Shown piece after piece: positions 9,152-16,959 of a stretch of 64,000 nt of DNA. How positions within the stretch are numbered: position 1 is the first letter of the stretch; every line of letters starts with the position of its first letter. The notes below the pieces were generated by a model. That model was not told where the DNA came from and did not search any database. It saw nothing but the letters and a program-made list of their open reading frames with translations. The translations under genes and the position numbers were made by a program. Source of the stretch: Neopusillimonas maritima (GTDB taxonomy: Bacteria; Pseudomonadota; Gammaproteobacteria; Burkholderiales; Burkholderiaceae_B); the NCBI RefSeq assembly GCF_040930455.2, contig NZ_CP170494.1. The stretch is one strand, 5' to 3'.

Positions 9152-11946
9152 CAGTCCCGGCTCCATCATCACGTCCGTCATCAATCGAAACGGACAAACA
9201 AAACCTTGCCCCGCCCAGTGCCGCACGGCTCTTGCACGGCGTCGTTCTGCGACCCGATCAGCTCTTATGGGACGGCCGACACTACACGGGCCCAGCCCCT
9301 GTTGAAGTTCACGCTGATGGGGCGCGTCATGTGCCGGGCGTCGTCGCCATTGTTATCCGCCAAAGCTTTATCGGGGTAGTTGCATCGCAGCCCGGGCAGG
9401 CACAACACGCCAAATCGCAAATTCATGTGCAATGGAGCCGTCCCGTTACGGATACGCCCAAATCACTGCCTGGCGCGCCGGTAACGCAAAGTGCGCGCTC
9501 TTATCAGTATCAAACCGACACACAAGCAGCAAGCTGGGCCATTGCGCTGTTCGACGAGGCCACACTAAAGGTATGGTGCCGCACAACGCAGCCGGAATCA
9601 CTTCGGCATGAAATCAGCGCCCTGCTTTCGCTTACCCCTGAACAAATACAGATTCTTCCAAACGGACAATACCCTACAGAAAGTTATGACGCCGCCGTCG
9701 ATGCCGCCTTACTCTGTATACATGCTACGGGCCGCGCCGTAAAAGTGGCTCAACCGGCGCACCCGGCCACATTAATTCGTATTACCGTCGACGGTGATAA
9801 AAACAGCCTGACCGAAAAACTATCGCAATACCCTGCGCGCCGCCCTTCGGTGGCTGCGCTTCTATGCGGGTTTACCCATACCTCGCCGGCTACCGCGGTG
9901 CAGAACAACGACGCCTACGGTACGCCTATTCGCCTTACGTTCGAAAATCCCACAACCCCTATTTCAACCTACCCCTCCGAGCAGGTGGGAGCCGCACAAA
10001 TTTTTGCCCGGGAATCATTTTTCGACGAAACATGCAAAGCACAAAAACTGGACCCGGTTCAGGCACGACTCAATCAACTGACGCATGATCTTACCGGTAG
10101 AAACCTGATCGAGTCGGTGGCATCGCGTGCCCAATGGAATAATCGGCCGTCAAAAGCGGGAACGGGCCAGGGTTTTGCCTACGGCCACGTTATCGATAAC
10201 GAACAAGACCCCCCCCAGCAAATATGGTCCGCATGGATTGCTGAAGTTTCAGTCGATAAAGAAGGCTTGGTCGACATTACCCGATTAACTGTTGGCCATA
10301 GCACCGAAGAACTCAATAGCCGGCAGGCCACACCCGAGATCGAGTCATCGCTCCGGCAATTTGCACAAGGCTTATTGAAGCCGCCCGACTCTTTTGATCA
10401 ATGGGGAAACGACAAAGAGAAGCCTGACTTTCAAGTGGCCAGGCCCAATATTGATATCGTCCCCCAACAAAACGAAAATGCGATATCCACTCACATTGCA
10501 TGGAATGAGAAAGCACGTTGGCCGGCCGCTGCGGCCATTGCCAACGCAATCCACGACGCAACGGGTGTGCGATTAAGGGACACCCCCTTTGATAGCCGTC
10601 AATTACAGCAAGCCCTTGCACAGAAGCCGACACCGCCTGCTTATAAGAAATGGACTTATGGATTGCTTGGCGGGATTGCCGCAACAGCGGCCGGGTTGGT
10701 TGTAAGCGCGATGCCATGGCGCAGCGCAATCGCTCCGGTTGCCGTAGACACTCGCATCTATTCAGAGGAAGCCATTAACCGTGGCCGCTTGGTAGCTATT
10801 GCAGGTGATTGTATGGTTTGCCATACTGCGGAAGACGGCCTGGAAAACACGGGCGGACGAGCACTGGAAACGCCGTTTGGCGTTGTCTATAGCACCAATA
10901 TCACACCCGACCCCGAAACCGGAATTGGCTCATGGTCGTACGAAGCATTCGAACGTGCCATGCGAGAAGGCATCCATCGCGACGGACGGCACCTTTATCC
11001 AGTGTTCCCTTATACGGCCTTCGCCAAAATAAGCGACACAGACATGCAGTCGCTTTATGCGTATTTAATGACGCAGCCGGCGGTTAAACACACCCCGCCG
11101 AAAACCGAATTGACGTTCCCATATAACGCTCGCCCTTTAATGGCAGGCTGGAACACACTCTTTCACGAGAATGCGCGTTTCGAGCCTGATCCAACGAAAA
11201 CAACGCTTTGGAACCGCGGGGCCTATTTGGTTCAAGGCGCGGGGCATTGCGCGGCCTGTCACACCCCACGCAATGCACTTGGTGCAGAAAAATCGGGGGA
11301 GAAAAACTATTTGGCCGGTGGATTTGCCGATGGTTGGGAGGCGCCTCCATTGAATGAGTTATCTAAGGCCCCCATTGCCTGGACGGAAGCCTCCCTCTAT
11401 GACTACCTGCGTACAGGGTTTTCATCGTTACATGGTGTCGCCTCGGGCCCAATGGCACCGGTTGTTGAAGGCCTGGCACAATTACCCGAATCGGATGTAC
11501 GTGCCATCGCACACTATCTAAGCAGCTTGAATCCCGGCTCATCTGAAAGCGAACCGGCGGCCTTAACCGCCGCAAAACTCGAAGAAATCAGCAGAAACAA
11601 CAGTGCAGTCATGACCATGCCCGGAGAAAGCCTCTTTGAGGGAGCCTGCGCAGTTTGCCATGATGCGCGCGAAGGGCCGCCATTGTTTGGTTCACGCCCG
11701 TCGCTGGCCCTGAACACCAACCTGCATAGCGACCATCCCGACAACGTCATTCAGGTAATGATGCACGGTATCGCCGATCCCACTCAACTCGGTTTGGGTG
11801 ACATGCCCGGTTTCAAAGACAGCCTCAACAATCAGCAAATGAAAGATCTGCTGGAGTACATGCGTGCGCGCTTTGCACCTGAAAAAGCCCCTTGGCAGGG
11901 GCTTGATGAGAAAATTGAGACAATACGAAATCAGACCGTAAGATAG
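9148..11946 (+). CDS. Membrane-anchored tri-haem cytochrome c subunit with a degenerate molybdopterin-hydroxylase domain
   Basis: A 932-aa two-part protein. Residues about 25-485 align along their length with residues ~218-742 of the neighbouring molybdopterin subunit (LHGVVLRP/MWHARVIRP, VWCRTTQPESLRHE/VWSGTQNPHMLRVE, PAAAAIANAIHDATGVRLRDTPF/PSGAAIANALFDATGVRYREVPF). But the first ~210 residues with the GTG motif are absent, GCYGRN is replaced by PNGQYP (171-176), and GAGESSS has become AWNEKAR, although Glu454 aligns with the catalytic Glu. A membrane helix follows at about 503-522. Three c-type haem sites then occur: CMVCH at 555, CAACH at 701 and CAVCH at 834. Inferred role: scaffold plus electron conduit from NicA to the respiratory chain. 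The start overlaps nicA by ATGA, and the 3' end overlaps convergent livF by 16 bp. Confidence 0.85.
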   Translation: MTVPAPSSRPSSIETDKQNLAPPSAARLLHGVVLRPDQLLWDGRHYTGPAPVEVHADGARHVPGVVAIVIRQSFIGVVASQPGQAQHAKSQIHVQWSRPVTDTPKSLPGAPVTQSARSYQYQTDTQAASWAIALFDEATLKVWCRTTQPESLRHEISALLSLTPEQIQILPNGQYPTESYDAAVDAALLCIHATGRAVKVAQPAHPATLIRITVDGDKNSLTEKLSQYPARRPSVAALLCGFTHTSPATAVQNNDAYGTPIRLTFENPTTPISTYPSEQVGAAQIFARESFFDETCKAQKLDPVQARLNQLTHDLTGRNLIESVASRAQWNNRPSKAGTGQGFAYGHVIDNEQDPPQQIWSAWIAEVSVDKEGLVDITRLTVGHSTEELNSRQATPEIESSLRQFAQGLLKPPDSFDQWGNDKEKPDFQVARPNIDIVPQQNENAISTHIAWNEKARWPAAAAIANAIHDATGVRLRDTPFDSRQLQQALAQKPTPPAYKKWTYGLLGGIAATAAGLVVSAMPWRSAIAPVAVDTRIYSEEAINRGRLVAIAGDCMVCHTAEDGLENTGGRALETPFGVVYSTNITPDPETGIGSWSYEAFERAMREGIHRDGRHLYPVFPYTAFAKISDTDMQSLYAYLMTQPAVKHTPPKTELTFPYNARPLMAGWNTLFHENARFEPDPTKTTLWNRGAYLVQGAGHCAACHTPRNALGAEKSGEKNYLAGGFADGWEAPPLNELSKAPIAWTEASLYDYLRTGFSSLHGVASGPMAPVVEGLAQLPESDVRAIAHYLSSLNPGSSESEPAALTAAKLEEISRNNSAVMTMPGESLFEGACAVCHDAREGPPLFGSRPSLALNTNLHSDHPDNVIQVMMHGIADPTQLGLGDMPGFKDSLNNQQMKDLLEYMRARFAPEKAPWQGLDEKIETIRNQTVR
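11881..11904 (-). terminator. Intrinsic terminator of the liv operon inside the opposing cytochrome gene
   Basis: On the minus strand AAGCCCCT, a four-base loop and AGGGGCTT are followed by TTTTTC, a textbook rho-independent terminator 27 bases after the livF stop. It lies entirely within the last ~25 codons of the convergent cytochrome c gene. On the plus strand no T-tract follows, so it should act only on the liv transcript. Confidence 0.75.
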
Positions 11947-12680
11947 CTTCGGCGAATCTCTTCGTTCTCGGCCAGTTCCGCCATGGTGGCAGCATAGCGG
12001 ATCTGGCCTTTTTCAAGTACATACACCCGGTCGGACACCAATTCGGCAAAATGAATGTTTTGCTCGCAAAGCAATACGCTGACACCATGCTCCTTCAGCG
12101 CAATAATCATATTGGCCATTTGTTCCACGATAAGTGGTGCAACCCCTTCCGACGGCTCATCCAGCAAAACCAGGTATGGGTTACCCATTAGCGTACGTGC
12201 CACCGTAAGCATTTGCTGCTCACCGCCACTCATCTGCCCGCCCGGGCGATCCTGCATGCCGCCCAGATTGGGAAAAAGTTTGTACAAATCTTCGGGTGTC
12301 CAACGGAATGCAGGCTTACCATCCGGCCAGGTTCGGGCCGGCTGACGCCCCACCTCAAGATTTTCGGTAACGGTGAGGTCACTGAAAACGCGCCGGTCTT
12401 CCGGCACGAAACCGACACCGCGACGGGCAATCTCGAACGACTGACGCCCGGAGATTTTGCTCCCCATGAAGTGAACATCACCTTTGGATTTTTCAATTAA
12501 ACCCATAATGGATTTAAGCGTTGTTGATTTGCCCGCCCCGTTTCGACCCATTAGGGCCACCACCTCGCCGCGACGAACGTTCAAGTCGACATCAAACAAA
12601 ATATGCGCGGCGCCATACCAGGCATTCAGTTTCGAGACCGTCAAAAGCGGCTCATCGGGATTGAAATCTACCTTACTCAT
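11931..12680 (-). CDS. Branched-chain-amino-acid-type ABC transporter ATPase (LivF-like)
   Basis: Cytoplasmic ATPase of 249 aa of the hydrophobic amino acid transporter (HAAT) class. It has Walker A GRNGAGKSTT, signature MSGGEQQM, Walker B VLLDEPSEG and the switch His in LCEQNIHFA. It is shorter at the C-terminus than LivG, as usual for LivF. Last gene of the livK-livHM-livG-livF operon. It overlaps livG by ATGA. The transcript is closed by a terminator embedded in the opposing gene. Homologues of this set import amino acids but also aromatic acids, amides and urea, so the symbol liv is a family label only. Context and shared operators suggest nicotinate or a related pyridine as substrate. 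Confidence 0.88.
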   Translation of the reverse strand: MSKVDFNPDEPLLTVSKLNAWYGAAHILFDVDLNVRRGEVVALMGRNGAGKSTTLKSIMGLIEKSKGDVHFMGSKISGRQSFEIARRGVGFVPEDRRVFSDLTVTENLEVGRQPARTWPDGKPAFRWTPEDLYKLFPNLGGMQDRPGGQMSGGEQQMLTVARTLMGNPYLVLLDEPSEGVAPLIVEQMANMIIALKEHGVSVLLCEQNIHFAELVSDRVYVLEKGQIRYAATMAELAENEEIRRSYLTV

Positions 12681-13453
12681 GCTGTTGCATCCGATTGTTT
12701 CTTTTCAAAAGTTTTACCCGTGCCGAAATACACTTCCTGCACCTTGGGGTGATTACGAATATCTTCGGCACTACCTTCGGCAATCAAACGGCCGCGAGCC
12801 AGCACAATCATGCGATCGGCGTAGGCAAACACGACATCCATACTGTGTTCGGTGAATAAAACTGCCATATTTCGATCAATAACCAACTTCTTGGTTAGCG
12901 CCATAAGCTCATTACGCTCTTTGGGCGCCATACCTGCAGTGGGTTCGTCCATGAGCAACAGCACCGGATCATTCGCCAGGCCAATGGCCAGCTCAACCCG
13001 CTTTACGTCACCATAGGCAAGTTCGCTGCAGGGCCGTTCAGCCTGGCTGTCCATGCCAACCTGCTCAAGCAACGACATGGCTTTGTCACGGTAGTAGGAC
13101 GCTGCCGGTTTCCAGAACGAATAGATTTTTCGCTCATGCGCCAAAATGGCCAATTGCACGTTCTCAATAACGGTTAACGATGCAAAGGTTGCCGCAATCT
13201 GAAAGGTGCGCCCCACGCCCATATGGGCAATTTGCCGTGGCGGACGCCCGACCAATTCCCGACCATTCAATTGAATGGATCCGGCCGTAGCAGGCAGTTG
13301 ACCATTCACCATATTGAAGGTGGTTGTTTTGCCGGCACCATTCGGCCCGATAAGGGCAAGCAACTCGCCCGCTTTTAACTCGAAGCTCACTCCATCGACC
13401 GCAATATTACCGCCAAAGGCTTTCTTCAGATCTTTTACTACTAATAAACTCAT
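12677..13453 (-). CDS. Branched-chain-amino-acid-type ABC transporter ATPase (LivG-like)
   Basis: Second ATPase of the importer, 258 aa. It has Walker A GPNGAGKTTTFNM, a divergent signature ELAYGDVKRVE (typical of LivG), Walker B LLLMDEPTAGM and the switch region FTEHSMDVV. The C-terminal extension (RNHPKVQEVYFG) is the BCA_ABC_TP_C tail found in LivG-type subunits. Its ATG is 5 bases after the permease stop and its stop overlaps the livF start, so all three are tightly coupled. Works as a heterodimer with the LivF-like ATPase on the fused permease. Confidence 0.88.
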   Translation of the reverse strand: MSLLVVKDLKKAFGGNIAVDGVSFELKAGELLALIGPNGAGKTTTFNMVNGQLPATAGSIQLNGRELVGRPPRQIAHMGVGRTFQIAATFASLTVIENVQLAILAHERKIYSFWKPAASYYRDKAMSLLEQVGMDSQAERPCSELAYGDVKRVELAIGLANDPVLLLMDEPTAGMAPKERNELMALTKKLVIDRNMAVLFTEHSMDVVFAYADRMIVLARGRLIAEGSAEDIRNHPKVQEVYFGTGKTFEKKQSDATA

Positions 13454-13458
13454 GGCGG

Positions 13459-15372
13459 TTACTCCTTGGAAGCGGCCAGCGCCTGGTTGCGCTTGGCTGC
13501 TCGATAATCAAAAAACTCCTTGAAATATCCGGCGACCCCTTGCGGGAATACCAACACAATTAGGAGAATGACGCCACCGAACAAAGCCAACCAATAGTCG
13601 GTGATACCCATGAAATAATCCTGCAGGAACTGGAAGGTCGCCGCGCCGACAATGGGGCCGATGAGCGTTTGAATACCGCCCAGCAGGACCATGACCAGGC
13701 CATCTACTGATTTACCCACCCAAATAATTTCCGGCGATGCACTGCCTTTTGAAAAGACATACAGCACCCCTGCCAGGCCGGCAAAAATACCCGCTATAAC
13801 GAATGCGACAAGTTGCACCCGCTTTACATTGATACCCAATGCATCAGCCCGCAACCCGGAATCACGGGCTGCACGTAAGGCATACCCAAACGGAGAGAAC
13901 AACAAACGGCGCAACACAATGGCGGAAATGATGACAATCGCGAACGCAAAGTAATAATACGCATCACCTGACAGCCATTCGGCCGGCCAAATACCGATCA
14001 TGCCGTTGGAGCCACCGGTAAAACTGTCCCATTGATAAATAACCGACCAGACAATCTGCCCGAATGCCAGCGTAAGCATAGCCAGATAAACCCCGGCCAA
14101 CCGAACGCAGAACCAACCGAAAATCAAAGCACCAAAACCAGCGATGATAGGTGCGATGGCCATCGACAAACCCATTGAAAACGCCGCCGACTTCAACAAT
14201 AGCGCGGCACCATAAGCCCCCAAACCATAATAAGCGGCATGACCAAATGAATGCATCCCACCGGGCCCCATAATGAAGTGCAGGCTAAGAGCAAACAGCG
14301 CAGCCACCATAATATCCAGCGCCAGCACCGGTGCATAAGGCAGCCACTCCGACATCAAGGGCAATGCAGCAACGGCCGCAATAACCACAGCAATAAACCA
14401 TTTGAATGGGGCGGTTGCAGGCCGATAAGGCGCCTCGATAGGCGCGGAATTACGACTCACGGAAGCTTCTTTACCGAACAAGCCCCATGGACGGAACACC
14501 AAAACCAAGGCCATGAATATAAATTCCACTACCAGCGTAAGACGTGGAAAATCGAACTCGATTCCAAAAAGAGAAACCGTTCCAAGCGCAATACACATGG
14601 CCTTCAGTTCGGCAATAATCAGGGCGGCAACGTACGCACCCGGGATTGAACCCATACCGCCGACAACCACAATGACAAAGGCATCGCCGATTACGCCCAA
14701 ATCCAGCGTTAAATTGGCGGGTAACCGCGGAATCTGAACTGCCCCCCCCAACGCGGCCAGAAACGCACCCAACGCGAATACGGCAGTGAACAACCAGGCC
14801 TGGTTCACACCTAAAGCACCTAACATCTCGCGGTCTTGGGTGGCCGCACGCACCAAAGTACCCCAGCGCGTACGCGTAAGCAACAACCACAATAAACCTA
14901 AAACAACAGGGCCGATCAGAATCAGTACAAGATCATATTTGGGAAAATAATGACCCAGAATCTTGATGGAACCATCAAGCCCGGGCGCAATCGGGCCAAG
15001 CAAGTCTTGCGGGCCCCAAATAAACAGTGCTGCGTCACGGAAGATCAGCACCAAAGCAAACGTTGCCAACAGCTGAAACAATTCCGGAGCGCGATAAATC
15101 CGCCTCAACAGGACAATTTCAACCAACGCGCCCAATACGCCGATTGCCAGCGCGGCAAGCAATAAACTGAACCAGAAACCAAACGCGCTGTTTCCCAGCT
15201 CTTGCACAATGCTGTAGGCCACATAGATACCCAGCATATACAAGGAGCCGTGAGCAAAGTTAACGATGCGCGTGACACCAAAAATCAGCGAGAGACCGGC
15301 TGCAACCAAAAACAGCGACGATGCTTCCGCAAAACCGTTCAGAATCTGAACAATAAAACCCGACAAGTCCAT
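13459..15372 (-). CDS. Fused LivH-LivM permease of a HAAT-family ABC transporter
   Basis: One polypeptide of about 637 aa contains both inner-membrane permease subunits that are normally separate. Residues ~1-290 match LivH (GLSLIFGVTRIVNFAHGSLYMLG, VVVGGMGSIPGAYVAALIIAE). After a loop of roughly 40 residues, ~330-620 match LivM (GPGGMHSFGHAAYYGLGAYGAA, RAARDSGLRADALGINV, VLLGGIQTLIGPIVGAATF). The joint (SVSRNSAPIEAPYRP) is hydrophilic and the frame is continuous, so it looks like a real fusion rather than a sequencing error. ATG at 15372 is preferred; an in-frame TTG lies at 15387. A hairpin between livK and this gene may lower its expression relative to the binding protein. Confidence 0.87.
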   Translation of the reverse strand: MDLSGFIVQILNGFAEASSLFLVAAGLSLIFGVTRIVNFAHGSLYMLGIYVAYSIVQELGNSAFGFWFSLLLAALAIGVLGALVEIVLLRRIYRAPELFQLLATFALVLIFRDAALFIWGPQDLLGPIAPGLDGSIKILGHYFPKYDLVLILIGPVVLGLLWLLLTRTRWGTLVRAATQDREMLGALGVNQAWLFTAVFALGAFLAALGGAVQIPRLPANLTLDLGVIGDAFVIVVVGGMGSIPGAYVAALIIAELKAMCIALGTVSLFGIEFDFPRLTLVVEFIFMALVLVFRPWGLFGKEASVSRNSAPIEAPYRPATAPFKWFIAVVIAAVAALPLMSEWLPYAPVLALDIMVAALFALSLHFIMGPGGMHSFGHAAYYGLGAYGAALLLKSAAFSMGLSMAIAPIIAGFGALIFGWFCVRLAGVYLAMLTLAFGQIVWSVIYQWDSFTGGSNGMIGIWPAEWLSGDAYYYFAFAIVIISAIVLRRLLFSPFGYALRAARDSGLRADALGINVKRVQLVAFVIAGIFAGLAGVLYVFSKGSASPEIIWVGKSVDGLVMVLLGGIQTLIGPIVGAATFQFLQDYFMGITDYWLALFGGVILLIVLVFPQGVAGYFKEFFDYRAAKRNQALAASKE

Positions 15373-15390
15373 TTGACTGATATCCAAAAA

Positions 15391-15424
15391 TTAAAACCTC
15401 TGCCACCCAAAAGAGTGACAGAGG
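15391..15424 (-). terminator. Attenuator-like hairpin between livK and the fused permease
   Basis: On the minus strand CCTCTGTCAC pairs with GTGGCAGAGG (one G-T pair) and is followed by TTTTAATTTTT. This has the form of a leaky intrinsic terminator, placed just after the binding-protein gene, where many ABC operons reduce expression of the membrane genes. Confidence 0.6.
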
Positions 15425-15438
15425 TGCACTTCATGACG

Positions 15439-16653
15439 TTACTCGGAAGCCGAAGCCGGACGTAATTTCTTTACCTCAGCGGCAGGTGGCAACACGTCTT
15501 TACCGTCTACATAAACGATGTCAGTCATAATGCCTTTGCCGTCCTTCTTGGCAAGCTTGCCAACATAGGCACCCATGGTGGACTGGTGATCAGCCACACG
15601 ATATTCAATGGAACCAAAGGGTGACATCAGTTCTAGACCGCGGAAGGCTTTAATCATATCTTCCGTTTCGGTTGAGCCCGCTTTTTTGATCCCCTCAGCC
15701 AAAGACATAATGGCGGAATAGCCCACTACGCTTCCCAGGCGGGGGTAGTCATCGAACTTAGCCTGATAAGCGTCAAGGAAAGCCTTGTGCTCGGGCGTGT
15801 CGATTGCATACCATGGGTAACCCGTTACCACCCAGCCTTCAGGTGTTTCACTACCCAACGGGTCAAGATACTCGGGCTCGCCCGTTAGCAAGCTGACAAC
15901 CGGCTTGTCGTCGAAAAAATTACGCTGAGAGCCGGCTCGGACGAACTTGGCCAAATCGGCTGCAAACAGCACATTGAATACAGCCTCGACGTTTGCATCA
16001 GATAACGCTTGAACAACGCTTCCGGCATCGACCTTACCCAATGGCGCAGCCTGCTCAGCCACAAACTCAACATCGGGCTGCGCTTCTTTCAAGAGTTTCT
16101 TAAAAGTTGCAGCGGCAGACTGGCCGTATTCATAGTTGGGATACACAAGCCCCCAACGCTTTTTGTTCATTTTTACGGCTTCGGGAATCAATGCGGCAAC
16201 TTGCATATAAGTTGAAGGACGCAAACGGAACGTGTAGCGGTTGCCGTTTTCCCAGACAATTTTGTCGGTTAGCGGCTCAGCAGCCAAAAAGAAGGTTTCC
16301 TTTTGCTTGGCGAAGTCGGTAACCGCCAAACCAATATGCGAAAGAAAAGTACCCGTAAGTACATCAACCTGGTCTCGGGAGATAAGTTCTTCCGCAACGC
16401 GAACAGCGTCACCAGTCGTTGCGTTATCGTCCTTAATGACCAACTCGACTTTCTTGCCGTTCAAGCCGCCCGACTCGTTAATTTGCTCAATTGCGAGTTC
16501 CATACCATTTTTGTAGGGACCCAAGAACGCGGGTTGCGCTTTATAACTATTCAGTTCGCCAATTTTAATGACGTCCTCGGCGGCTGCTGCAGTTGACACC
16601 GCCGCGCCCAAGGTTAACGCCATAAGTGAAGAATAAAATTTCATGCCTTTCAT
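15439..16653 (-). CDS. Periplasmic substrate-binding protein of HAAT ABC transporter (LivK-like, Peripla_BP_6)
   Basis: Binding protein of 404 aa with a Sec signal (about 1-25, cleavage near STAAAA-ED). The two-lobed type I fold starts at IKIGELNSYKAQPAFLGPYKNGMELAIEQINESGG, the usual opening of family members, although the GP and Gln/Asn pattern differs from true leucine-binding proteins. AGGAAAT lies about eight bases before the ATG. First gene of the transporter operon. Its 306-bp upstream region holds two palindromes of the same type as the one before nicC, and directly beyond it lies the MarR regulator gene. The ligand cannot be read from sequence; nicotinate, 6-hydroxynicotinate or another aromatic acid is the contextual guess. 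Confidence 0.85.
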   Translation of the reverse strand: MKGMKFYSSLMALTLGAAVSTAAAAEDVIKIGELNSYKAQPAFLGPYKNGMELAIEQINESGGLNGKKVELVIKDDNATTGDAVRVAEELISRDQVDVLTGTFLSHIGLAVTDFAKQKETFFLAAEPLTDKIVWENGNRYTFRLRPSTYMQVAALIPEAVKMNKKRWGLVYPNYEYGQSAAATFKKLLKEAQPDVEFVAEQAAPLGKVDAGSVVQALSDANVEAVFNVLFAADLAKFVRAGSQRNFFDDKPVVSLLTGEPEYLDPLGSETPEGWVVTGYPWYAIDTPEHKAFLDAYQAKFDDYPRLGSVVGYSAIMSLAEGIKKAGSTETEDMIKAFRGLELMSPFGSIEYRVADHQSTMGAYVGKLAKKDGKGIMTDIVYVDGKDVLPPAAEVKKLRPASASE

Positions 16654-16737
16654 ATTAGATTTCCTGTTTTACGCACGTTTTGGTAAGAAATAACGAAATA
16701 CACCTAAACCGTGCCGTTGCTAGAATCAAGCACGCTT

Positions 16738-16757
16738 TTAAAGTGTACACATCGAAA
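16738..16757. promoter_or_regulatory. Candidate BpsR-type operator, livK-proximal
   Basis: Read on the minus strand the core TGTGTACA is followed by CTTTAA, matching the right half of the nicC-side operator exactly; the left arm (TCGA) is degenerate. It lies about 85-105 bp before the livK ATG, a plausible promoter position. Confidence 0.45.
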
Positions 16758-16872
16758 TTTACTGCGTAAAGACAGTAGGCACTAGGGATAAACCCTTGAT
16801 TTATAAAAGTTCACATTTAGGGATAAGCACCTGTAAGAAAAGCACCTTAACCCCTAAAACACCTAGTAACAA

Positions 16873-16888
16873 TAGAGTGAGCACTCAA
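16873..16888. promoter_or_regulatory. Short palindrome sharing operator arms
   Basis: TAGAGTG-AG-CACTCAA has the same AGAG/CTCA arms as the site at 16905 but a shorter centre. It may be an auxiliary or alternative site for the same regulator. Support is by pattern only. Confidence 0.25.
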
Positions 16889-16904
16889 TAAATTAAACAA
16901 ACAA

Positions 16905-16924
16905 ATAGAGCGTGTACACTCAAA
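16905..16924. promoter_or_regulatory. Candidate BpsR-type operator, distal livK site
   Basis: ATAGAG-CGTGTACA-CTCAAA has the same 6-8-6 layout and near-identical core as ATAAAG-CGTATACA-CTTTAT before nicC. It lies about 250 bp before livK and 35 bp after the regulator stop codon. Confidence 0.5.
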
Positions 16925-16959
16925 AAAAATAGAAATTTCCTGCAAAAATCGATTCAAAG

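Larger units (their letters stand above)
16654..16959. promoter_or_regulatory. liv promoter region with operator-like palindromes
   Basis: A 306-bp AT-rich region between the MarR regulator (same strand, upstream) and livK. It carries two 20-bp sites of the nicC-operator type and one shorter palindrome, all listed separately. No ORF or RNA gene is apparent. Confidence 0.55.

Noticed and set aside
9148..10600. Degenerate Moco domain as a pseudogene or frameshift remnant
   Set aside because: The frame is intact for 932 codons, coupled to nicA by ATGA, and continues into three well-preserved haem domains. It is altered in function, not broken.
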